Below the pieces are notes generated by a model. It was not told the DNA's origin and did not search any database. It saw only the letters and a list, made by a program, of their open reading frames with translations. Shown here in pieces: positions 45,918-56,875 of a stretch of DNA of 64,000 nucleotides. The DNA comes from Anagrus nilaparvatae (lineage: Eukaryota; Arthropoda; Insecta; Hymenoptera; Mymaridae). The stretch covers positions 16,293,001-16,357,000 of the forward strand of contig JAKSXM010000002.1 of the NCBI GenBank assembly GCA_022575985.1, written 5' to 3'. Numbering within the stretch: the first letter of the stretch is position 1; each line of letters opens with the position of its first letter. The position numbers and the translations under genes were made by a program.

Positions 45918-45974
45918 GAACAAACATAACCAGTAGCACAACTCTCTGGCTCAGAATGCTAACTCCCTAAATCA

Positions 45975-46400
45975 AGGAACTTTCTACATTACCTGGGGGT
46001 TTTCGAGGTTGAGAAAATCATTTTTATGGATGAAAATTTTAATTTTTTCACCCTAGCATTTTTTCCAATTTTCCAAGATGGCAGATTAAAAAACATAATA
46101 AGCTTTTTAAATTGCCTGAAGGTTTTCGAGGTCGTTAAAAGGTTTTTATTAATGAAATTTTTGATTATTTGACCCAGAATATTTTCTTATTTTCCAATAT
46201 GGCGGAACGAAAAACATGAAGAGGAACTTTCTATATTTCCTGGGGATTTTCGAGCTTAAGAAAAACGTTTTAAATTATGAAAATATTTTTACCCTAGCAT
46301 ATTTAATTCATAAAAGCGTTTGTCTCGACCTCGAAAACCCCTAGATAATATATGTTTTTTGTTCCGTAATATTGGAAAATCGAAAAATATGCTAGTGTGA
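45975..46400. repeat. Tandem 122-bp units, three direct and one inverted
   Basis: 'ctttctacattacctggggg ttttcgaggt' begins at 45981 and recurs at 46104 and 46226 (spacing 122-123), each unit ending in 'ttttccaa(g/t)atggc(a/g)ga'. A reverse-complement unit follows (ctcgacctcgaaaaccccta at 46324, then 'ccgtaatattggaaaat'). Another tandem array that inverts at one end. Confidence 0.8.
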
Positions 46401-46436
46401 AAAAATAAATGTTTTACAATAAAAAAATAAATGTTT

Positions 46437-47603
46437 TATACAATATTTTTGATACCTATTTAAATTTTTATATCTTGTTTTTTTATTTCTCAGGCTTTTT
46501 GGACTGTATTTGTTAAGGTTTTTCTCTATTTTACATATTTTTTCATTATAAGTAAACTTGTTTTATAAAAATTTTAACCTATTCAAATGGTTTCATGAAA
46601 GTGGATCCACCTTTTCTAAATATACAATAATTTTAATACTTATTTAATTTATTTATATCTTGTTTTTTAATTACGCTGGCCTGGTGGGCCGTATTTGTTT
46701 TAGTTTTCCTCTACATAGAATATTCTCTTATTATTAGTAAACTTGGTTTATAAAAATTTTAACCAATTCAAATGGTTTCGAGCAAGTAGATCCAAAGATT
46801 CTAAAAATACAATATTTTTGATACCTATTTATATTTTTATATCTTGTTTTTTTATTTCTCAGGCCTTTTGGACTGTATTTGTTAAGGTTTTTCTCATATT
46901 TTACATATTTTTACATTATAAGTAAACTTGTTTTATATAAATTTTAACCTATTCAAATGGTTTCATGAAAGTGGATCCACCTTTTCTAAATATACAATAA
47001 TTTTAATACTTATTTAATTTATTTATATCTTGTTTTTTAATTACGCTGCCCTGAAGGGCCGTATTTGTTTAAGTTTTTCTCTACGTAGAATATTCTCTCA
47101 TTATTAGTAAACTGAGTTTATAAAAATTTTAACCAATTCAAATGGTTTCATGCAAGTGGATCCAACGATTATAAAAATACAATAATTTTGATACCTAATT
47201 AAATTTTTTGTATCTTGTTTTTTTATTTCTCAGGCCTTTTGGACTGTATTGGTTTAGGTTTTTCTCTATTTTACATATTTTTTCATTATAAGTAAACTTG
47301 TTTTATAAAAATTTTAACCTATTCAAATGGTTTCATGAAAGTGAATCCACCTTATCTAAATATACATTAATTTTAATACTTATTTAATTTATTTATATCT
47401 TGTTTTTCAATTACGCTGGCCTGGTGGGCCGTATTTGTTTTAGTTTTCCTCTACATAGAATATTCTCTCATTATTTGTAAACTGGGTTTATAAAAATTTT
47501 AACCAATTCAAATGGTTTTATGCAAGTAGATCCAACGTTTATAAAAATACAATAATTTTGATACCTAATTAAATTTTTTATATCTTGTTTTTTTATTTCT
47601 CAG
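46437..47603. repeat. 185-bp A/B satellite, left part
   Basis: Alternating A monomers (tctcaggccttttggactgt) and B monomers (cgctggcctggtgggccgta). 'ctcag' starts at 46491, 46860, 47230 and 47600, so the dimer period is 369-370 bp. The array breaks off exactly at 47603 and resumes at 56876. Short ORFs such as the one at 46743 recur only because the unit recurs, and are not genes. Confidence 0.95.
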
Positions 47604-47902
47604 CCCGGTGATGAAAATATAGTCTGAAATACATATAAAATACATATTTCTCCGACTATCGACGGTCGGGTTATTAGTCAAAAATATATTGATTAAATGT
47701 TTAATTTCAACAAAAAACAGTCAATTTTACGGTTTTTAGGAACATAAAAAAAATATTTTTTCTGACTGTCAATTGACCAATATTAGACAGTTAGATGTTA
47801 AAAATATGTTTAAACAACGATTATTTTTTTGTCAAAATCAATGTATTTTGAATGTTCAAAATACTATTTTTAAGCAAAAAAAAAAAAAAAAATTATAGCA
47901 AA

Positions 47903-48240
47903 ACAGTCAAATAGCAAGTACCCGACAGTATTTTATACATATAAAATATATTCAAATGACTATAATTTTTTAGTCTGATGCAACCTATTTTAAATGTATA
48001 TATGACTGTTAGATTGATGAAAATTGAAAAAAATATTATACAAAACAGTCAAATAGCAAATAATCGACGGTATTTTATACATCTAAAACATATTCAAATG
48101 ACTATAATTTTTTAGTCTGAAGCAACCTATTTTTAATGTTTAAATGACTGTCAGATTGATAAAAGTTGTTCAAAAATATTATACAAAACAGTCAAATAGC
48201 AAATAATTGACAGTATTTTATACATCTAAAATATATTCAA
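47903..48240. repeat. Subterminal tandem repeat, unit about 143 bp, three copies
   Basis: 'acagtcaaatagcaa' begins at about 47903, 48044 and 48188. Each unit continues with 'gacggtattttatacatcta', 'caaatgactataatttttta' and 'gactgt(t/c)agattgat'. Words are related to the 199-bp array near the other end (acagtc/gactat), suggesting a common subterminal motif. Confidence 0.8.
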
Positions 48241-48392
48241 GCAACTATAACTTTTTTTTTTTAAATTAAATTTTAATTATTTTTTAATTAAAAAAAGATT
48301 TATTTAAATAAATATTTAAAAAATTTAAATAATTATTTAAATAATTATTATTAATTAAAAAGTAATATAAAACAAAAAAAAAAAAAAAAAAA

Positions 48393-48480
48393 TTCCCCTG
48401 CGGGGGGATTCGAACTCGGAACTCTCGTAAGGATACGATTTCCAGAGTCTGCAACCTTGTCAACTGGCCAGGCTAACAGA
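48393..48480 (-). ncRNA. Degenerate tRNA-like (Ser/Leu type) Pol III module
   Basis: On the minus strand: an A-box-like tggccagttgacaagg, a loop-like ctggaaatc, a small self-complementary cgta-tcct-tacg where a long variable arm would be, a B-box gagttcgaatcc, then a long T run after caggggaa that could end Pol III transcription. Acceptor and T stems do not pair properly, so it is not a working tRNA. It looks like a tRNA-derived head, as in SINEs, captured inside the large element. Confidence 0.5.
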
Positions 48481-48849
48481 GTTACAAATTAAATATTTAA
48501 ACACGTAGTTAAGCGGAACTAAAAATTATTTATTTTATTTTTATTGAAGTTTTGTTATTCCTTTTATTCAAGAAATAATTAAATAATTATTTACTTTTTA
48601 TAAATTTTATATTTTAAAAAAAATTTGAAAATTTATATTTAAAGTTAGGTATTTTTTGTCTAGTAAAGTGATTCATATTTATTATAAAATTATTTTTCTT
48701 CCTAGCAGGTCGAGAGTTTTCGATTTTAAGAGGTTTTTCGAAAAAACTTTTTTCGATCCTCAACGAGATCGAAAAAAACGCATTTTCTCCCCGCTGAGAA
48801 AGAAAAATTTCGTTTTATCCATGGGAGAAAAAAAAATGCCCCAGATCGC

Positions 48850-49237
48850 AGTTTATGTCATAAATTATATTAAACGGGATCAAAAGTGTGAGTTTGGCCA
48901 TTTTTCACCCCAAATACCCCAAAATTTACATAAACCTATAAAAGACTTTACTTTTAAATTAAATTAAATAAATAGGTTTTAAAGGTCGCAGATTTCAAAA
49001 ATAATGTAAAAAATTACATCCAACAGGTTCTGAAGGGTGAAATTGGCCATTTTCACCCTTGCCAACCCTTAGACCAACATTTTTCCAAAAGAACTTATTT
49101 TTTATTTTCAAAGGGTCTAGTAGGTTTTTTTGGGCGCTGATCTCAAAAATGATGTTACAAATTACATACGGAAGGTTCTAAACGACGAATTTGTCCATTT
49201 TTCACACTTTTCACCCTTTGGACATTCATTTTTCCAA
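48850..49237. repeat. Inverted arm flanking the 55-bp satellite (left)
   Basis: Words gccatttttcaccccaaata, ggttctgaagggtgaaattg, cacccttgccaacccttaga and ggcgctgatctcaaaaatga all return reverse complemented at 53066-53410. An ORF at 48656-48967 partly overlaps but has no family resemblance. Confidence 0.85.
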
Positions 49238-52200
49238 CACGTCAAGCCTTACACTAGCATAACCTAAGGAAGTAGGCTATAATAAAAAAAGACACGTTAA
49301 GCATTACACTGGCAAAACCTAAGGAAGTAGGCTATAATCAAAAAACAACACGTCAAGCCTTACAGTAGCGTAACCTAAGGAAATAGGCTATAATAAAATA
49401 ACGATACGATAACCCTTACAGTAGCGTAACCTAAGGAATTAGGCTATAATAAAATAACGACACGATAACCCTTACAGTAGCGTAACCTAAGGAAGTAGAC
49501 TATAATAAAAAACGACACGTAAAGCCTTACAGTAGCGTAACCTAAGGATGTGAACTACAATAAAAAACGACACGGCAAGCCTTACACTAACATAACCTAA
49601 GGAAGTAGGCTATAATAAAAAAAGACACGACAAGCATTACAATGGCGAAACCTAAGGAAATAGGCTATAATCAAAAAACGACACGTCGAGCCTTACACTA
49701 ACATAACCTAAGGAAGTAGACTATAATAAAAAACGACACGTCAAGCCTTACAGTAACGTAACCTAAGGAAATAGGCTATAATAAAATAACGACACGATAA
49801 CCCTTACAGTAGCGTAACCTAAAGAAGTAAACTATAATAAAAAACGACAGGTCAAGCCTTACAGTAGCGTAACCTAGGGAAATAGGCTATAATAAAAAAC
49901 GACACGTCAAGCCTTACAGTAGCGTAACCTACGGAAATAGGCTATAATAAAATAATGACACGACAAGCCTTACACTAACATAACCTAAGGAAGTAGGCTA
50001 TAATAAAAAAAGACACGTCAAGCATTACACTGGCGAAACCTAAGGAAGTAGGCTATAATCAAAAAACGAGACGTCGAGCCTTACACTAACATAACCTAAG
50101 GAAGTAGACTATAATAAAAAACGACACGTCAAGCCTTACAGTAGCGTAACCTAAGGAATTAGGCTATAATAAAATAACGACACGATAACCCTTACAGTAG
50201 CGTAACCTAAGGAAGTAGACTATAATAAAAAACGACACGTCAAGCCTTACAGTAGCGTAACCTAAGGAATTAGGCTATAATAAAATAACGACACGATAAC
50301 CCTTACAGTAGCGTAACCTAAGGAAGTAGACTATAATAAAAAACGACACGTCAAGCCTTACAGTAGCGTAAACTAAGGATGTGAACAACAATAAAAAACG
50401 ACACGGCAAGCCTTACACTAACATAACCTAAGGAAGTAGGCTATAATAAAAAAAGACACGTCAAGCCTTACAGTAGCGTAACCTAGGGAAATAGGCTATA
50501 ATAAAAAACGACACGTCAAGCCTTACAGTAGCGTAACCTACGGAAATAGGCTATAATAAAATAACGACACGACAAGCCTTACACTAACATAACCTAAGGA
50601 AGTAGGCTATAATAAAAAAAGACACGTCAATCATTACACTGGCGAAACCTAAGGAAGTAGGCTATAATCAAAAAACGAGACGTCGAGCCTTACACTAACA
50701 TAACCTAAGGAAGTAGACTATAATAAAAAACGACACGTCAAGCCTTACAGTAGCGTAACCTAGGGAAATAGGCTATAATAAAAAACGACACGTCAAGCCT
50801 TACAGTAGCGTAACCTACGGAAATAGGCTATAATAAAATAACGACACGACAAGCCTTACACTAACATAACCTAAGGAAGTAGGCTATAATAAAAAAAGAC
50901 ACGTCAATCATTACACTGGCGAAACCTAAGGAAGTAGGCTATAATCAAAAAACGAGACGTCGAGCCTTACACTAACATAACCTAAGGAAGTAGACTATAA
51001 TAAAAAACGACACGTCAAGCCTTACAGTAGCGTAACCTAGGGAAATAGGCTATAATAAAAAACGACACGTCAAGCCTTACAGTAGCGTAACCTACGGAAA
51101 TAGGCTATAATAAAATAACGACACGACAAGCCTTACACTAACATAACCTAAGGAAGTAGGCTATAATAAAAAAAGACACGTCAATCATTACACTGGCCAA
51201 ACCTAAGGAAGTAGGCTATAATCAAAAAACGAGACGTCGAGCCTTACACTAACATAACCTAAGGAAGTAGACTATAATAAAAAACGACACGTCAAGCCTT
51301 ACAGTAGCGTAACCTAGGGAAATAGGCTATAATAAAAAACGACACGTCAAGCCTTACAGTAGCGTAACCTACGGAAATAGGCTATAATAAAATAACGACA
51401 CGACAAGCCTTACACTAACATAACCTAAGGAAGTAGGCTATAATAAAAAAAGACACGTCAATCATTACACTGGCGAAACCTAAGGAAGTAGGCTATAATC
51501 AAAAAACGAGACGTCGAGCCTTACACTAACATAACCTAAGGAAGTAGACTATAATAAAAAACGACACGTCAAGCCTTACAGTAGCGTAACCTAGGGAAAT
51601 AGGCTATAATAAAAAACGACACGTCAAGCCTTACAGTAGCGTAACCTACGGAAATAGGCTATAATAAAATAACGACACGACAAGCCTTACACTAACATAA
51701 CCTAAGGAAGTAGGCTATAATAAAAAAAGACACGTCAATCATTACACTGGCGAAACCTAAGGAAGTAGGCTATAATCAAAAAACGAGACGTCGAGCCTTA
51801 CACTAACATAACCTAAGGAAGTAGACTATAATAAAAAACGACACGTCAAGCCTTACAGTAGCGTAACCTAAGGAAATAGGCTATAATAAAATAACGACAC
51901 GACAAGCCTTACACTAACATAACCTAAGGAAGTAGGCTATAATAAAAAAAGACACGACAAGCATTACATTGGCGAAACCTAAGGAAATAGGCTATAATCA
52001 AAAAACGACACGATAACCCTTACACTAACATAATCTAAGGAAGTAGACTATAATAAAAAACGACAGGTCAAGCCTTACAGTAGCGTAACCTAGTAAATAG
52101 GCTATAATAAAAAACGACACGTCAAGCCTTACAGTAGCCTAACCTACGGAAATAGGCTATAATAAAATAACGACACGATAACCCTTACCGTAGCGTAACC

Positions 52201-52415
52201 TAAGGAAGTAAACTATAATAAAAAACGACACGACAAGCCTTACAATAACATAACCTAAGGAAGTAGGCTATAATAAAAAAAGACACGACAAGCATTACAA
52301 TGGCGAAACCTAAGGAAATAGGCTATAATCAAAAAACGACACGTCAAGCCTTTCAGTAGCGTAACCCAAGGATGTGAACTACAATAAAAAACGACACGTC
52401 AAGCCTTACACAGGT
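49238..52415 (+). repeat. 55-bp satellite, forward array (about 57 copies)
   Basis: Unit core: cacgtcaagccttacagtag then cgtaacctaaggaagtaggc then tataataaaaaacga, repeated every 55-56 bases. From about 50570 to 51960 a higher-order unit of five monomers (278 bp) is repeated: 'gacaagccttacactaacat' starts near 50570, 50848, 51126, 51404 and 51682, and copies are almost identical, showing recent amplification. There are no variable spacers between units. Confidence 0.95.
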
Positions 52416-53065
52416 TATGTTATTTTAAGGCTGTGTCGTTATTTTCTTATTGCCTACTTGCTTAGGCTACGCTAGTGTAAAGCTTGACGTGTCGTTTTTT
52501 ATTATAGTCTACTTCCTTAGGTTACGCTAGTGTGAGGCTTATCGTGTCGTTATTTTATTATAGCCTATTTCCTTAGGTTACGCTACTGTAAGGCTTGACG
52601 TGTCGTTTTTTATTATAGTCTACTTCCTTAGGTTACGTTAGTGTAAGGCTTGACGTCTCGTTTTTTGATTATAGCCTACTTCCTTAGGTTTCGCCAGTGT
52701 AATGCTTGACGTGTATTTTTTTTATTATAGCCTACTTCCTTAGGTTACGCTAGTGTAAGGCTTGTTGTGTCGTTATTTTATTATAGCCTATTTCCGTAGG
52801 TTACGCTACTGTAAGGCTTGACGTGTCGTTTTTTATTATAGTCTACTTCCTTAGGTTATGTTAGTGTAAGGCTTGACGTGTCGTTTTTTGATTATAGCCT
52901 ACTTCCTTAGGTTACGCTAGTGTAAGGCTTGACGTGTCTTTTTTTATTATAGCCTACTTCCTTAGATAATGTTAGTGTAAGGCTTGCGTGTCGTTTTTTG
53001 ATTATAGCCTACTTCCTTAGGTTACGCTGGTGTAAGGCTTGACGTGTCGTTATTTTATTATAGCC
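52416..53065 (-). repeat. 55-bp satellite, reverse array (about 11-12 copies)
   Basis: After a switch point near 52410-52425 the same unit runs in the opposite direction (ttattatagcctacttcctt aggttacgct...gtaaggcttgacgtgtcg). The higher-order 278-bp unit of the forward array is not apparent here, so the two sides were amplified separately. Confidence 0.93.
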
Positions 53066-53410
53066 CTTTAAAACCTTCCGTATGTAATTTGTAACATCAT
53101 TTTTGAGATCAGCGCCCAAAAAAACCTACTAGTCCCTTTGAAAATAAAAAAACAAGTTGTTTTGGAATAAGGTTTGTCTAAGGGTTGGCAAGGGTGAAAA
53201 ATGTCCAATTTCCCCCTTCAGAACCTGGTGGATGTAATTTTTTACATAATTTTTGAAATCTGCGACCTGAAAAACCTATTTATTTAATTCAATTTAAAAA
53301 TAAAGTTTATTTAAATTTTGGGGTATTTGGGGTGAATAATGGCCAAATTCACTCTTTTGAACCCGTTGAATATAATTTACGACATAATTAATGTAGTCAG
53401 CGCCTATAAA
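53066..53410. repeat. Inverted arm flanking the 55-bp satellite (right)
   Basis: Reverse complement of 48850-49237 at roughly 80-85 percent by eye: aaaccttccgtatgtaattt, gatcagcgcccaaaaaaacc, taagggttggcaagggtgaa, gaaatctgcgacctgaaaaa, tttggggtatttggggtgaa. Confidence 0.85.
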
Positions 53411-54344
53411 GACCTATTAGATCCTTTGAAAATCAAAAAGTAAGTCATTTTTGATATTTTTGAGCTTATTATAATTATTGTTCTAGAACATTAAAACTGT
53501 TGAACAGAAAGTTTTCAAAGCCACTAATCAAAATAATGTCCATTTGCCCCCCCCCCTCTAGCATCAGTTTTTCACGACCCCACCTCCTGAATTGAGAGGC
53601 TTCCTCTAATACCCATCCCTATGAAACATGTCGCATGTTAAAAATCAGTTAATTTTAACCGGTATTCCGCATGCAATAAACAAACATAAAAACTTTTGAC
53701 AGACGAAATTTTCTGTTTACGGGAACAAGAATTTTGGGACTTAATAAATAAAATGGTTTTTAAATTAACGTATTTAGTGGACATTGTATTTCCAAAAAAA
53801 AGTAATTAAAATAACAAATCTTACGGCATTAACATCTGGAGATGTGGTTTGGGAAATATTAATACCCAGTTTGATAAGCAAATACTTTTACAAATTAATT
53901 TTTAAAATTCAGAGAATTAAAATAAAAATCATTAATTTTAAAAGAATTAAACTTAAAATAATTCCTTTTAAAAACATTAAATAAACATAAATTATTTTCA
54001 GGGTAACACTGAATTCTTTTTGCCCTTCCGGGCGTAAAATTCGTGCTTGAAACTTTGAAAAGAATTTTCTGCACTCGTTCTACGCCTTGGTAAGCAAAAC
54101 ATACTGAAAGCACCATGGGTGAAATCAGATATACCTGGTGAAATACCTTAGACACTAGCGTGAACACGTATAACTCGGGCCGGCTTCGCCCAACACTCGT
54201 GCTAGTGCTCACGCTAGTATCAAAACTTTTGCGACCTTAGTACTTAATATAATAATTAAGTTTGCTGTGGGCATCGATAAAAAATATTAGGAATTATAAC
54301 CAAAATTAAACTTTTTTTTACTATATTTAGTTTAGTTTTAGGAA
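53411..54344. other. Unique part of the large element, no gene
   Basis: Contains poly-C (53548-53558) and a GC-richer block at 54010-54240 with a hairpin in which cactagcgtga (about 54151) faces tcacgctagt (about 54209) over ctcgggccggcttcgccc. ORFs at 53784-54212 lie across both strands with no recognisable family. Confidence 0.5.
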
Positions 54345-56160
54345 AAAATTTAGTTTTACCAATAAGACATTAAAAATACGTTCGTTTGACCATTTTTTTT
54401 ACTACAATTGACGTAAACTATGACTAAAATCTGACAAACTTTGTAAAGTCAAACGGATGTTATTTTTATGTTCAAATGACAATTTTTTTATTCTTCTATC
54501 GACCGTGCAATGGATTTTAATTTTACTATTAAAGATTTTCCGCGGACATTTAGTTTTGTCAAAAAGTCATTAAAAATACGTTCGTTTGACTATTTTTTTT
54601 ACTATAGTTGAGTAAACTATGACTAAAATCTGACAAACTTTGTAAAGTCAAACGAATGTTATTTTTATGTTCAAATGACTATTTTTTTATGCTTCTATCG
54701 ACCGTGCAATGGATTTTAATATAACAATAAAAGTTTTTCGGCGGACATTTAGTTTTGTCAAAAAGACATTAAAAATATGTTCGTTTGACTATTTTTTTTA
54801 CCTTTGCTGACATAAAGTTTTACTAAAATTTGACTAAATTTTAACGTCAAACGGATACTATTTTTATGTGCAACTGACCATTTTTTTCGCTTCTATCAAC
54901 TGTGCGAAGGACTTTTATTTTACTATCAAAGTTTTTTCTCGGACATTTAGTTTTGTCAATAAGACATTAAAAATACGTTCGTTTGACTATTTTTTTACTA
55001 CAGTTGACGTAAACTATGACTAAAATCTGACAAACTTTGTAAAGTCAAACGGATGTTATTTTTATGTTCAAATGACAATTTTTTTATGCTTCTATCGACC
55101 GTGCAATGGATTTTAATTTTACTATTAAAGATTTTCCGCGGACATTTAGTTTTGTCAAAAAGTCATTAAAAATACGTTCGTTTGACTATTTTTTTTACTA
55201 TAGTTGAGTAAACTATGACTAAAATCTGACAAACTTTGTAAAGTCAAACGAATGTTATTTTTATGTTCAAATGACTATTTTTTACGCTTCTATCGACCGT
55301 GCAATGGATTTTAATTTTACTATTAAAGATTTTCCGCGGACATTTAGTTTTGTCAAAAAGTCATTAAAAATACGTTCGTTTGACTATTTTTTTTACTATA
55401 GTTGAGTAAACTATGACTAAAATCTGACAAACTTTGTAAAGTCAAACGAATGTTATTTTTATGTTCAAATGACTATTTTTTTATGCTTTTATCGACCGTG
55501 CAATGGATTTTAATTTTACTATAAAAGTTTTTTCTCGGACACTTAGTTTTGTCAAAAAGACATCAAAAATATGTTCGTTTGACTATCTTTTTAACCTCCG
55601 CTGACATAAAATGTTACTAAAATCCGACTAATTTATATCGTCAAACGGATACTTTTTTTATGTTCAAATGACCATTTTTTTTCGCTTTTATTAACTATGC
55701 GAAGGACTTTAATTTTACTATAAAAGTTTTGTCTCGGACATTTAGTTGTGTTAGTAGGACATTAAAAATATGTTCGTTTGACTATCTTTTTAACCTTCGA
55801 TGACAAAAATTTTCACTAAAATGCGACTAATTTTTATAGTCAAAAGGATACTTTTTTTATGTTCAAATGACCATTTTTTTTCGCTTTTATTAACCCTGCG
55901 AAGGACTTTAATTTTACTATAAAAGTTTTTTCTCGGACACTTAGTTTTGTCAGTAGGGCATTAAAAATATATTCGTTTGACTATTCTTTTGACCTTCGCT
56001 GACATAAATTTTTACTAAAATTAGACTAATTTTTATCGTCAAACGGATACTATTTTTATGTTCAAATGACTATTTATTTACGCTTTATAAGCTGAATAAA
56101 AGATTTAAATTTTACTTTAAAAATTTTTCTTAAGACATTCTGTTGTGTCATAAAGACATT
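54345..56160. repeat. Subterminal tandem array, unit about 199 bp, about 9-10 copies
   Basis: 'ttagttttgtcaaaaag(a/t)catt' recurs at about 54351, 54551, 54750, 54949, 55148, 55344, 55544, 55743 and 55941, each followed by aaaaatacgttcgtttgact, 'gtcaaacg.at.ttattttta', 'tgttcaaatgac' and 'tcgaccgtgcaatggatttt'. Units decay toward the right end of the element. Confidence 0.92.
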
Positions 56161-56875
56161 CAAAATATATTTATTTGACTATTTTTTTAACCTTAATCGG
56201 TAAATTTTATTACTGTAATGCGAACAATATTTTAACGTCATATGAACACTCTTTAAATATTGTAACGACTATTTGATTTTAGATTTTTAATTATCGAAAT
56301 TATTGTCTTTATGACTAATAATGGATGTTTTTTCAACATTGATTTTACATTTTTTTGACTATTCGCATAATGTATTATGTGTACCGTCTATAACTAAAAT
56401 ATGACAAAAATTTGACTTTTTCTTATGTCAAAAATATATTAAATATATATATTTGTGACTATTTTTTTACCTTATTATGACATTAAATTATATCATTTTT
56501 GATAATAATACTTAGTTTTTAGAACATAAAAAAAAGGTTCAAATGACTGAAAATATAGTACTAAATTTTATGAAATATTTCTGGCGTCATTTGAATGTTT
56601 TTGTAACATTCATAAGACAGTTAAAATAACCTGATTTGATTGTATATTTTTTCTTAAGTGTATATTTTTTGGATGTTTTTTTTACTATATGCTGACTATT
56701 AAAAATCTATTTTTTTACTATTTGAATTGACTATAAATGTGTATGTTTTTTGACCTTAAATCGACTATAATTTTACTATCAAATTTTTTACCGTCTGCGA
56801 CGAACATTCAAAATATGTTTTTTTTACTATAAAATGACTTTGCGGACAGTAAAACAGTCAATTTTCATCACCGGG

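Larger units (their letters stand above)
47604..56875. mobile_element. 9.27-kb non-coding element with inverted ends, inserted in satellite
   Basis: The left end CCCGGTGATGAAAAT (47604-47618) is the exact reverse complement of the right end (56861-56875). Flanks are ...ttctcAG at left and AGgccttttgg at right; an uninterrupted monomer reads ttctcaggccttttgg, so the element duplicated AG and removal restores the satellite exactly. Inside, in order: three 143-bp units (47903-48240), a tRNA-like module (48393-48480), an arm (48850-49237), the opposed 55-bp arrays (49238-53065), the inverted arm (53066-53410), a unique part with a GC-rich hairpin (54010-54240), and a 199-bp tandem array (54345-56160). 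Subterminal words 'acagtcaaa' and 'tttgactat' recur on both sides. No transposase or other protein was recognised. It resembles foldback-type elements whose inverted ends consist of tandem repeats; the superfamily is unassigned. Confidence 0.9.

Noticed and set aside
48393..48480. Functional tRNA-Ser or tRNA-Leu gene
   Set aside because: The acceptor, anticodon and T stems do not pair; only box-like words are kept.
48656..48967. 103-codon ORF inside the large element, considered as a possible element-encoded protein
   Set aside because: No transposase-like motif, it overlaps the inverted arm, and the mirrored arm does not keep the frame.
49238..53065. Regular short repeats that might look like a CRISPR array
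   Set aside because: Units are contiguous with no unique spacers, there are no cas genes, and the setting is clearly eukaryotic; it is a satellite.
53784..54212. Overlapping ORFs on both strands in the unique part of the large element
   Set aside because: Low-complexity Lys/Ile-rich on one strand and no family resemblance on the other; not conserved elsewhere in the window.
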